Source: Corydoras sp. C115
Lineage: Eukaryota; Chordata; Actinopteri; Siluriformes; Callichthyidae
Reading direction: 5' to 3'
Length of the DNA: 64,000 nt
Assembly (NCBI GenBank): GCA_019802505.1
Contig: JAFMOC010000389.1
Location: forward strand, 72,501 to 136,500
The position numbers and the translations under genes are program-made. Shown here one piece after another: positions 50,187 to 61,816 of this stretch; position 1 is the stretch's first letter; each line of letters opens with the position of its first letter. Below the pieces are notes generated by a model. That model ran no database searches and was not told where the DNA came from. It saw nothing but the letters and a program-made list of their open reading frames with translations.

Positions 50187-50542
50187 CAGGGCGGCACGGT
50201 GGCTTAGTGGTTTAGCATATTCTCCTCTCAGCACTAGGGATTCCGGTTCGAATCCCCATCTGGGTGGAGTTTCCATGTTCTCCCCAGTGTCCGCGTGGGT
50301 TTCCTCTGGGTTCTCCGGTTTCCTCCCACAGTCCAAAAACATGGATCAAGTCAATTGAGTTCTTCGAATTGCCCCATATAGAGTGTGGGTGTGTGAGTGA
50401 GTGTGTGAGTGTGTGCCCAGCGATGGATTGGCACCCTGTCCTGGGTGTATCTGCCCAGCGCCCAAAACGTTCTCCCCTGGATGGGCATGGGGAACCCCAC
50501 CGCGACCCTAATAGAGGATAAAGCGGGTGATAAATGAATGAA
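50187..50542 (+). mobile_element. SINE family A
   Basis: Target-site duplication TGAAGGTTCTG at 50176-50186 and 50543-50553. Confidence 0.93.
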
Positions 50543-51039
50543 TGAAGGTTCTGGTTCGGTTCCGTCTGAGTGCAGAAGGAGCCCCTCTCGCTCTGGGTCC
50601 GGCGCCGCTGCACGACCAGACGTTTGGGAACCGGGACTAATCCGTCCCGAATAAACATCCGGCTGTTTCATATGGCTCCCGAGGTTAAAGGTCACATCAA
50701 CCGGGCCGTGACCGCTGCTTTTATAAATCAGGATGGAGTGCTGACCCTGTCGTCAGCGCTGTGCAAATCAATTAGCTTTAACGGAGTTCAAAGTGGAACG
50801 AAAACCCAAACTGAGAGGCTGTTGGTTTAACGCCACGCTCATTCAGATCAACATTCACAGAGGATTCACACAGAAACCCAAAACGTCTGGAGCGCCCGCC
50901 CGCCCGCCGGCCCCTGAGGTTCCAACAGGTTACAACAAATACAGTAAGAGAACAGACAGCTTCAAACTAATCTCACCTTAACAGCTAAGCCGTTCACGAC
51001 CACTTCATTGGGTTCGGATCCTCATTTCTACATATACGG

Positions 51040-51960
51040 TGCACAGTATCAGCTCCACTGATCATACAGATGGGGTTTGTAGTTCTATAATTACATTCTG
51101 TAGTCCATCTGTCCCTTTATGATGATCCAGACCCCCACCGAGCGGGCATTATTAGGGTGGTGGATGACTCTCGGTACTCTGCAGTGATTCTGACGTGGTG
51201 ATGGTGGTGTTTGTGTTGTGTTGTGTTGGTATATAGATCATCACCCGCCTTCTTAAAAAAAAAAGTAATGTTCTTAAATAAAACGATGTTCCAAAGCTTT
51301 CTGTAAACACCTTCATGCGGGTCTGGTGTGTTTTGATTTAATGTCATGTCGTGATTGTTTTCGACGCCCGGTCCTCTCTGGAGACGTGGGTTGGCAGGTT
51401 TGCGCCCCTCGCGCTACGAATGCTGGAATCTGAGTAAACATGTTTCTGATGAAGCACTGACAGCTTGAGTTTATTCAGAGCCCAGTTTAACCTCTTCACA
51501 TCACATTGATTAATCGCTGCCTGGCTGTCAGGACGGGAATTCATCACAGCGATCTGTATTTTAAATATGCGTCGCACAGTGAACGCTCTTCAGAGGACGC
51601 GCCGTTATTTAGCCGCTCAATTCCAACCGGCCGCCAACGTCGAGCCGATCGATCGACCACACAGCGGCAGAAACGTTGACGCGCCAGATTAATCAATACC
51701 ATTAGATCCTTCAAACATCAAGAACTGGAGTCTGCTGAGGTCACATGACTGAATACAGAATAGCATCGAAGTATAAGGACACCCCCGTCTTCATCAAACT
51801 GAACCTGATTCTAATGAAGGACACAATTACTATAAAAAAAATCACTATATGAGACAGGACGAGTCTCAGCTCTGCTGTGTCTCAACCAATTACACCATAA
51901 CACACACTACACCCCCCCCCCCACCATGTCAGTGTCACTGCAGTACAGCAAGACATACAC
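51040..51960. repeat. Dispersed repeat with inverted ends
   Basis: TTATTAGGGTGGTGGATGA at 51150 and its inverted partner (CCATGTCAGTGTCACTGCAG) at about 51925. Related plus-strand copies at 785-1075, 13080-13245 and 32950-33130. No coding capacity. Confidence 0.45.
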
Positions 51961-53789
51961 CGCCCCATACTAAAAAAACAGATGAACTATAAAACTCATT
52001 AAAGCATCACACAAAACGAAGCTTCAGTATTTTCACAATAAACTCAGTTGGCTTTCGTTTAGGTTTAAATATCTCAGATTCGTCTTAAATATCGATGTGA
52101 ACATCTCTGATCTTAACGCACTTCTGTTTCCGTTCTTACCTCCAAACTTAATGACTTATTCCAGAGTAAGTGCTAACAGATCGGCTCTGGCGGGCGCGTT
52201 GCGTACGCTTTCATTAGCGGAATGGGAATGACCTAAGCAAACTCAATCAGCTCAATGACCCTTAATGAGCCTCTCACATGCAGAGAGATGACTTCAGCCC
52301 GAATCAATAGTGAGAAAGCTCCAGGCGGCGTTCCGTTGCTCATTTTAACGAGCTCTCGTCCATGTCTCGGCCCCGTTCTCCCGCTGCTGGATCGGCGTCG
52401 CAGGACTTTCCATGATTAGCTTCACTGAAGTTCAACCTCAGCTGCAGTTTCGTTTTTATTCGTTAGATCGTCAGATCTTCACGATACGGTGGATAAAACT
52501 GATCTGATCGTGATCGTTATCGATTCCGGAATTTTGGTCTTTACTGAAAAAGGGTTGGTGCTGGAACCTTCAGTGTCCTGTTCCGGTACTGGAACACCAC
52601 TGGTCCATTCACGCAGCCTGACTGCCTTCACTGGTCCTCATGGACACAGTTCGATGACTTTGGAGATGAGGATCCTGTTTGTATGGAGTCTTCGGGTTCT
52701 TAAATTGAATCTTCTCGTCCAGGTTCGGTGCCTGAACTGCTGAATGCTCTGGGGTCTCCATTAGGGGTGCGTTACGGTGCTGAATGAGGGTGGAGTACGG
52801 TAGTTAGGGGAAGACATGCAGCGTCCAGGTGCGCTCCCTAAAGCTGTGTAAAAGTGTCACTGCTGGATGAGTTAATAGTAAGAAATGTCAGTGTTTAGTT
52901 GAGCGTGTCATTGTGTGGTGCTTCGCTGCAGATGTGGGGATTAAGTGATACAGTCTTGTGATTTAACACTCCTCAGAAGCATGGCAGGGATCTCAGGGCA
53001 TCTGGAGGAGGGCTGATGGATGCAGCAGCTGTTCAAACCTCTCGTCGTGTCGCAGCGCTGATGGAGCGGCTTCCTCCCGACGGAACACGATACGCACTCT
53101 CTTCCTTTTCCTTAATTCGGGAAGAATAAAGGATGAAGACGTGTTGGGTGTCAGCTTTCCGTTACCTGTTAATCAGATCAGGGCTTCTGACGCTCCGTGC
53201 AGTTCAGGACACACTTTTATTCTTCAAGTGTGCATTTATTCACGTATTTATTTCTTCTGCAGTCGTGATCGGGACCGTGAGGTGCTGCAGCCTGGCCCGC
53301 CCTCACAGGGGAAGCGCCGGGAAAAGCCCCAGGAGAGAATAAAACAGACTCTCGGCACAGACAGGACGTGGTGTGCTGCTTACGTTCGTCCTGCGGTATG
53401 TTTAGAGAGGTAAAGGACACGAGAGATAAACTGAGGATGACCAGAGAGTCATGACATGATTCATTATAATGTAAACTGAGGGAGAATAACACAGTGTGTG
53501 TGTGCGTGTGTGTGTGTGTCAGGTTGTACGTCCACGGTGACACGAAGAGGTTCATGTGAAGACCTGCTACCTCGACAACAGGAAACACTGATAATCAGAG
53601 TGAATCAGAATAAAAAATAAGAAGTGGTTCGTAAAGAAGTGACTGCAATGCAGTGGAAACGCTGTAGTGCTGCTGTCACACCAGATGGTGGCGATATACA
53701 TTTGCTACTTGGATATCCAAACAGCAGAATATAACAGCACACAATGAGGCGCTAAAGAGATGTGAATGAACCTGCAGGGTCAAGCCATG

Positions 53790-53846
<57 letters not shown>

Positions 53847-54992
53847 GTCATCTGGAAGACATTGCCTCTTTAAAGTCCTCTGTCTCGTTATTCCTCTGGC
53901 ATCTTTAAATAAATGATTACGGAACTAAACGAGCACTGGACGAAGAAGGTGATCGCTCAGCGGGGACAGAGACGCACATGAGATTTAGAAATCCAGAAAG
54001 AGATGGAGAGTGCGCATGTCACGAGGGCAAGATGGAGGCTTTGGGGTCGTGCCAGACAGGCTTTAGAGATCAGTGAGGGTGTTTACAGACTTCTTCCCGG
54101 TTCCTCTGTAGTAAAGCTGCTCCAGTCTTTTTAAAGCCTTGATTCATTCATCACCTGGTGTCCTGCTGAGACTCCTGAAGGATCCGTCATGAAAACACTG
54201 AGCAGAACCCCAAACACGGCCCGGACTGCGGTGCTTAAAACTGCACCGTCTTTTAAAAACGTTTTTCAATTCTGTAGATTTACCCGTAAATTCAGTTCAT
54301 TCATTTCCTATTTAACATGGGACTGTAATTAAATACTCGTGCTCAGGTTCCTGTACTCTACTAAGATTTTAAGGTCTTTGTAATTTTGTAAGATGTAATT
54401 ATGAACCATAAACTGTATTTAAATATTTCAGAAGCCTTGTATTTCCATCACCAGCAGTGATTGCGGCCTTCGGGCATGTGGTACTGATTTTTTTTTTTCT
54501 TTGATTCTCCAGAGATTGTTTTGGTTTTACAAATCCACGCTTAACAGAGTGGATGGCGGTCGGTGCTACAGTAATTAGACTGCAGGCCGAAAAGTGGAAT
54601 CAATCTATCTGTTTATCTATAACCAGCTAACTACACGTAGTTTTAAATAAACCTTAATTCCCAACATCAGAGGGATTTATTCGGACCAGAGAAATAATGA
54701 TTGATTTAAATATTAGCCTTTGAAGTCTATTACTTTCATCTGTAATGGCATTTTGTCCTCTTTGGCTCTTCAAGTGAGCGCATTCTTTTAAAACAGGCCA
54801 ATTCGGGCCATATGGACCTCTGTCTCGCTTGCCAACTTCAGCGGTTAAGGGCTGCAGACAAAGAGGTCGAGAGTGTGAGGATGCAAAGAAACCAACTTTC
54901 CTGTTAACACACACACCATGGCAAAAAAAAAATACTAAATATGAATAAATAAGTTTAGGATTAATTGGAATATTATTAATTAGACAGGTTGT

Positions 54993-55618
54993 GGGCAGCA
55001 CGGTGGCTTAGTGGTTTACATTTACTTTACATTGGGTCATTTATTGGACGCTTTCATCCAAAGCGACTTACAAGGTGAGCACAAGGTTCATCACAGCATC
55101 CCTGGAGCAATGAGGGTTAGGGGTCTTGCTCAAGGACCCACACTGGTAACTTCAGTGGACCTGGGATTTGAACCCACAACCTTCAGATTGATAGCCCAAC
55201 ACCCTGACCACTGAGCTATCTTGCCCTACAAGATAGGGCAAGATAGGTTTAGCACGTTCTCCTCTCAGCACTACGGATTCCCGGTTCGAATCCCCATCTG
55301 GGTGGAGTTTGCATGTTCTCCCCGTGTCCGCGTGGGTTTCCTCCGGGTTCTCCGGTTTCCTCCCACAGTCCAAAAACATGGATCAAGTCAATTGAGTTCT
55401 CCAAATTGCCCCATGTAGAGTGTGTTTGTGTGCGTGTCTGTGTGTGTGAGTGTGTGTCCAGCGATGGATTGGCGCCCTGTCCTGGGTGTATCTGCCCGGC
55501 GCCCAAAACGTTCTCCCCTGGATGGGCATGGGCATGGGCATGGGCATGGGGAACCCCCCCCACTCCCCCTGCGACCCTAATAGAGGATAAAGCGGAAGAT
55601 AATAAATGGATGAATGAA
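54993..55618 (+). mobile_element. SINE family A interrupted by a second SINE
   Basis: Target-site duplication TAGACAGGTTGT at 54981-54992 and 55619-55630. The element is split after CTTAGTGGTTT by the insertion at 55020-55245 and resumes with GGTTTAGCACG. It also has a fourfold GGGCAT repeat near 55525. Confidence 0.94.
55020..55245 (-). mobile_element. tRNA-derived SINE (family B) nested in family A
   Basis: Read on minus: tRNA-like head with A box TAGCTCAGTGG and B box GGTTCAAATCC, then a tail containing GTAAGTCGCTTTGGATGAAA, like the L2-type 3' tails of many fish SINEs. GGTTTA is repeated at both junctions. An 11-base perfect inverted repeat (TATCTTGCCCT/AGGGCAAGATA) sits at the 5' end. 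Confidence 0.88.
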
Positions 55619-56345
55619 TAGACAGGTTGTTTCATCCAGTACCAGTGTCTTTAAACTTTAAACAGTCTTTAAACTTTATAGATACACTCCAAAAGTTTGT
55701 GGAAATCCCTCTCAGCATTGTCCATGGTGTATGCAGCGTTCAACAACAATTATGTACAAATTCACCCAGAATATGATGATTCTTACAAACCAGTTGATCC
55801 CTCATGCCCCACTGCACTGACCCCTTCATCCAGCGTCCAACACTCAGTTTCTAGTTGACTCAGGAGGCACTAGTGTTCAAAAATCTATTTAAATAAATCT
55901 CACTAAAACATTCACACATTCAAATATTATTTTTACTCAAAACGAACACATTTTAAACGGTTTTAAAAGTCATAAATGTAATGAAACAGAAAAGTATGAA
56001 CGCCATTCCAAAGCAATCAATGTCCAATAACGCCACCTGCTGGCTGTATGTAGTGCTTACAAGCCGCTTAAGCAAACCTGAGTTATTTAACATCATGAAC
56101 CAGTTCAGTTCCAAAAATAAAGCTTTTTTTAAAAACAAACGACCTCAAAACAAAGACATCAGGACAACTGTCTCACTGTTACCTCACTGCCTCATCAGAT
56201 AATACAGATTACAGATGTCTTAATTATCACCAAACAAGTGATTCTTTAAGAAGTAGTGAAATAATAAGCGACCCACCTTTTAAATGAAGTTTAATTGGGA
56301 GATGAACGTGAGCCATTCTTTGCTCGCAGACTTTCGTGGCTTGCT

Positions 56346-56475
56346 CAGCGATGGATTGCCCCCCTGTCCTGGGTCTATCTGCCCAGCGCCCGAGACGTTC
56401 TCCCCTGGATGGACATGGGGAACCCCACCGCGACCCTAATAGAGGATAAAGCGGAAGATAATGAATGAATGAATG
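56346..56475 (+). mobile_element. SINE family A, 5'-truncated
   Basis: Only the 3' 130 bases. The flanking ACTTTCGTGGCT occurs on both sides (56330 and 56478), which suggests a target-site duplication of a truncated insertion. Confidence 0.9.
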
Positions 56476-56702
56476 ACTTTCGTGGCTCGTCGGTTCTGAT
56501 GACGTCACCTGTTCACCTGTTACCTGTTCACCTGCTAATCGTGGAATCTTCCAGAACAGTCGTAATTATTGGAGGGTTAAATAAAGTCTGTAAATTAACT
56601 AATTCATATACTTTATAGATTTATTTTGACATTTTACTTGTGTCTCCGCTTTTATGGAAATATGATTTGTTATTAGATGTTAATAATAATAACAATAATA
56701 AC

Positions 56703-56750
<48 letters not shown>

Positions 56751-56751
<1 letters not shown>

Positions 56752-57090
56752 GCGGCACGGTGGCTTAGTGGTTAGCATGTTCTCCTCTCAGCGCTAGGGA
56801 TTCCCGGTTCGAATCCCCATCTGGGTGTTTCCATGTTCTCCCCGTGTCTGCGTGGGTTTCCTCCGGGTTCTCCGGTTTCCTCCCACAGTCCAAAAACATG
56901 GATCAAGTCAATTGAATTCTCAAAATTGCCCCATATAGAGTGTGTCTGTGTGAGTGAGTGTGTGCCCAGCGATGGATTGGCGCCCTGTCCTGAGTGTATC
57001 TGCCCAGCGCCCGAGATGCTCTCCCCTGGATGGGCATGGGGAACCCCACCGCGACCCTAATAGAGGATAAAGCGGGAGATAATGGATGAA

Positions 57091-57096
<6 letters not shown>
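56751..57096 (+). mobile_element. SINE family A inside an (AAT)n microsatellite
   Basis: Full length with (AAT)n on both sides (56680-56750 and 57093-57157). Confidence 0.93.
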
Positions 57097-57162
<66 letters not shown>

Positions 57163-57244
57163 TTACTCTATAGAACATAAGATCGAAGAAAACGTTAGTG
57201 CCTGTTGTCGTGTTCATGTTTTTCTCGTGGTTATGTAAAAAAGG

Positions 57245-57528
57245 ATTAAATAAAGAATGCGTTTGAACGTTCGGTAAACGTTCGGTTCTTTCCGTCGCGC
57301 CGTTCGGCTGCGGTTCGGTAAACTTCGGTTCTTTCCGTAAGCGCTTAAAGCCCACAGTTCGGCTCCTCCCGTCAGCTCCTGACCGCCGTTCGGCTTTTTC
57401 CGTCGCGCCGTTCGGCTGCGGTTCGGTAAAGCTCGGCTGCCCTCGTGCGCTCCGTCGCCGTTCGGTTCGACCTTCGGCAGTTTCCGCCGACATTTAAACT
57501 TCGCCCTCGGATGAGGACAGACGGCAAG
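57245..57528 (+). promoter_or_regulatory. kdm7a: CpG-rich promoter/5' UTR region of kdm7a with internal direct repeats
   Basis: A CpG-dense stretch directly upstream of the kdm7a start, unlike the AT-rich flank before it. It holds repeated CGTTCGG/TTCGGTAAA modules; a roughly 32-base segment starting TCCGTCGCGCCGTTCGG recurs at 57291 and 57399 (108 bases apart). Likely unmethylated CpG-island promoter; the transcription start is not visible. Confidence 0.6.
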
Positions 57529-58516
57529 ATGGCGGGGGCGCCGCTGTACTGTGTGTGCCAGCAGCCGTACGATTTGAACCTGTTCATGATCGAATGTGAC
57601 ATTTGTAAAGACTGGTTTCACGGCAGGTACGGAGGCGGGGACGCGCGTCGGCGCTCGGGTGAACGGTGGCGTTGTGTCGCGAACAGAAGCGAGTCGAACA
57701 TGGCGAGTTAAAGAAGCTAAGTTGCTAATCGATGTCAGAGAGTTTCTGATACACAAACATCAGCTGAATAAATCTTTCAGCTTCGTTCTTTCACTTAACA
57801 ACATCACTGTTCTGCGACCACGCGGCCTGTTCGTGTCCATTTTTATTAGCTGGTGTGATTATTGGTGGCTCAATTACAGACAATAAACAGCCATCGATCC
57901 GTATCGTTTTTAACAGATCGATCAGCGATGATTAATCGATAATGACCTGTTATGTCTCTGCTCAGGGACTCGGTCGGTTTGCTTTCTGAACTGACACGTT
58001 ATTAATGTAAACATTAAAGAATTCTGAGTAATGTGTATTTATATATTTGCTGTCAGTTTCTGTATTATCTGCGTTATAAGTAGTAATGACGTCATAATAA
58101 CGATTATGACGTAGTGATGGTATCTACGTTAGTTTAGGAAGTTTAATCATTTAACCTGATTGTTGCTGAGGAGGCGGCACGGTGGCTTAGTGGTTTAGCA
58201 CGTTCTCTTCTCAGCGCTAGGGATTCCCGGTTCGATTCCCGGTGGGTTTCCTCCGGGTTCTCCGGTTTCCTCCCACAGTCCAAAAACATGGATCAAGTCA
58301 TTTGAATTCTCAAAATTGCCCCATATAGAGTGTGTCTGTGTGAGTGAGTGTGTGCCCAGCGATGGATTGGCACCCTGTCCTGGGTCTATCTGCCCAGCGC
58401 CCGAGATGTTCTCCCCTGGATGGGCATGGGGAACCCCACCGCGACCCTAATAGAGGATAAAGCGGGAGATAATGAATGAATGTTGCTGAGGACACATCAG
58501 CTCTGTGTCCAAAGCC

Positions 58517-58555
<39 letters not shown>

Positions 58556-58644
58556 TAGTTGTGTGCAGGTGGAGGAGCATCATGCGTCTGATATTGATGT
58601 TTATCACTGTCCTAACTGTCAGCCCATTCATGGACCCTCCCTCA
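57529..58644 (+). other. kdm7a: PHD finger exons of kdm7a
   Basis: The H3K4me3-reading C4HC3 zinc finger is split between exons 1 and 2 (57529-57626 and 58559-58644), with the intron cutting the Ser codon before C34. All eight ligands are present, so the finger should fold. In-frame ATGs also lie upstream at 57511 and further out; 57529 gives MAGAPLYCVC, matching the MAGA start recalled for mammalian KDM7A, and was chosen for that reason. Confidence 0.85.
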
Positions 58645-61037
58645 GTAAGTTGGTTTTAGAATATGCAGATATTTATATTTATATATATTATATTAAAATT
58701 TGTTTATTTTTTTTTAAGGAATTTTAATTTTATTCTTTTTTTTTTGTTGTTGTTTTTTTTTTTAGTGAAGAAGAGAAACAACTGGCACCGACACGATTAC
58801 ACTGAGATCGATAACGGGCAACCGGTTCAGGCTGGCACTGCCATCTTCATACAGCAGCTCAAGGCCAGGACTTTTCCCAGGTGTCAACACATTGTTTATT
58901 CGTGTGTGTGTGTGTATGTGTGTGTGTGTGTCCTTTTAAGGTAAAGGTGAGGGGACATTTGTGGGATGAACTGGACTCGTTTCAGCAGGACGCCGGCTGC
59001 TCGTCCTCTTGTCTGGTTGATTATCTTTGTCGATTGGAGTTATTTAAAAGCCGTTTCGTTTCTTTTCCAACCTGCACAGTGCTGAATCCGTCGTGGTGAG
59101 GATGCAGGGAAGTCATGTGACCCAGCGTTACCTCGAGACCAAGGGGTTTCAATATCCCATACTGGTTCAGGGTTTGGAGGGGCTGGGACTCCGGCTGCCT
59201 CCACCATCCTTTTCTGTTCGGGAGGTCCAGCACTACGTGGGTCAGTCCCTACACTGGCAGTAACGTCTGATGTACAGTGTCTTTGACTCTGAAGCTGATC
59301 CGAGGTCATAATTTCCGTCTTACAGGCGGCGATAAAGTCATTGACGTGATTGATGTTGCCAGACAAGCAGACAGCAAGATGAAGCTGAGCGAGTTTGTAA
59401 AGTATTATTATCAACCTGAACGACCCAAAGTGCTGAACCTCATCAGTCTGGAGTTCTCTGATACCAAGTATGCCTCTCTCTCTCTCTCTCTCTCTCCATT
59501 ATCACCAGGATCATGTTGTTGTGCGTGGTAAGTGACGATGCTGTGGTTGTTTGTAGGATGGCTGAGCTGGTGGAGGTTCCAGACATCGCTCGTGAGATGT
59601 CCTGGGTGGAGAAGTACTGGCCTGACGACTCCATCTTCCCCAAACCGTTTGTGCAGAAGTACTGCCTAATGGGGGTGAAGAACAGCTACACGGACTTCCA
59701 CATCGATTTCGGTGGCACCTCCGTGTGGTACCATGTCCTCTGGGTAAGTTCACCCCGTTGAAGTTGTGATCCGAACCACCGAGGCCGATACGATTCACAT
59801 CTCCATAAATAATTGACGATCTGATACCTGACCAATACAATCATGACATGATGCCCTTTAACTCTTGGTGTAAATTGTTTGTGTTGCTTATTGAGGCTCA
59901 GATTACCCAGCATGCCCTGTGCCGATCCAGCTCACGTCTGATCTTCACTCTTGTGCAGGGAGAGAAGGTTTTCTACCTGATCAAACCGACCAAAACCAAC
60001 CTGGCTCTGTACGAGGAGTGGAGCTCGTCACCCAATCAGAGCGAAGTGTTCTTCGGCGAGAAAGTGGACAAGTGCTTCAAGTGTGTGGTGTCGGAAGGCA
60101 CGACTGTACTGCTCCCTACAGGTCAGATCCTGCACCGACAGGAGCGATAAATAAAACGGAAGCATCTCATGAGCCCGGTTCGACGGCGTGACTTTGCGTT
60201 GCAGGCTGGATCCACGCGGTGCTGACGTCTCAGGACTGCATGGCGTTCGGAGGGAACTTCCTGCACAACCTCAACATCGGCATGCAGCTCAGGTGCGCCT
60301 CTCGCCCGCTGCGCTTCACCTGTAAGGCTCTGAACCCGTGGTAACACCGCGCGCCCCTTCCGCGTACCGTTTCAGGTGTTACGAGATGGAACGCCGGCTG
60401 AAGACGCCGGATCTCTTCAAGTTCCCGTATTTCGAGGCCATCAGCTGGTACGTGGCCAAAAACCATCTGAAGACCCTGCGAGGTGAGAACGTGCGAATGC
60501 AGCGTACGGTGGGCAGCAGGTGGAGGTGTGGGCTTTAAGCTGTCTGTGTTTTGGGCAGAGCTGCGGGAGGAGAAGTGCCAGCCTCAGGGGTATCTGGTTG
60601 ACGGTGTGAAAGCTTTGATCTCTGCTCTGAAGACGTGGCTAAGGAGAGAGGTCAGTAAGTCCATCATGGATCCATGGATGAAGATCAGATTGATAATTAT
60701 AATAATAATTGGGTCTGATTGTTGTTTTTTTTGTTATTGGTTTGCAGTTGTTTGCGCAGAGCAGCGAGGTTCCTGATAACATCAGACCAACGCTCCTCAT
60801 TAAGGAGCTGAGTCGTGAGCTACGCCACCTGCAGGTACAGTGTGCATTAACTCGTCTTGCGCTCACTGATGTACAGGACGGCCTGAGGTCCGTATGCAGC
60901 GACTCTTTATTCTCTAAACTTCGTTGCAGGAGGATCCGTTAAAGGGGGAGAGGCCTCAGGGCGACGCTGAAGGCTCGTCATTTCGTTCCTCGGTCGAGAG
61001 ACGGCGGCAGGCGCGGCGAGCGGCGCGGCGGCTGCGG

Positions 61038-61071
<34 letters not shown>

Positions 61072-61770
61072 TTGAGCAGTACGAGTCTGGACTTCCATCC
61101 AACCTGGACCTCCTGGAGCGGCACACTCAGGAGGTGCTGAAGAGGCTGGAGGTCGGTCCTCTGGATGAGGTGAGGATTTCCTCAGGGAAGGACGGTTACT
61201 GATACCGATACCGATACAGGTTACTGATACAGTTTAAAAAGCTATTGTGATAAGAACTCTACTGCTCTTACAAACTTTCAGCAGGGATTGGACGTCAGCT
61301 TGAAGGTCAACAGGAAGTTTAAGAGAGTTGTCCCACCGTCTGCTGTAACGGTGGATGGTAATCATGACAATGCACTGAAGCTGGTGCTGTGTAATGGGAG
61401 GATCACTAGGTATAAATTCACACACCTGTCAGGTCATGGTCCGATTGACCACCAGGTGTCGCTACTGAGTGTGTGTGTGTGTGTGTGTGTGTGTGTATTA
61501 TAGAGAGAGGTGGTGTCTCGGTAACCAGGCTGTGAAACAGGAGCGAGGAGAGACGTCACCGTGTAACGAGCCTCAGGATCAGGTGGGAACACAGTGGAGG
61601 TGCCAATTAGAGAGAGTGAAAACTGAGACAGGAGCAGGGATGCACCACATGGGTCCAGTGGCGCCCCCTAGTCACGGTGAGTCAAGAGACATCACTTTGG
61701 TTCGGATTGCTGAAGTTTTAATATTTAAACTGAATCTACTGAAATTGGAAAATGATACGGAGGTGAATAA

Positions 61771-61816
<46 letters not shown>

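Noticed and set aside
57214..57756. 180-codon minus-strand frame with repeated RSRTARRK
   Set aside because: Antisense of the CpG-rich kdm7a promoter repeats and exon 1.
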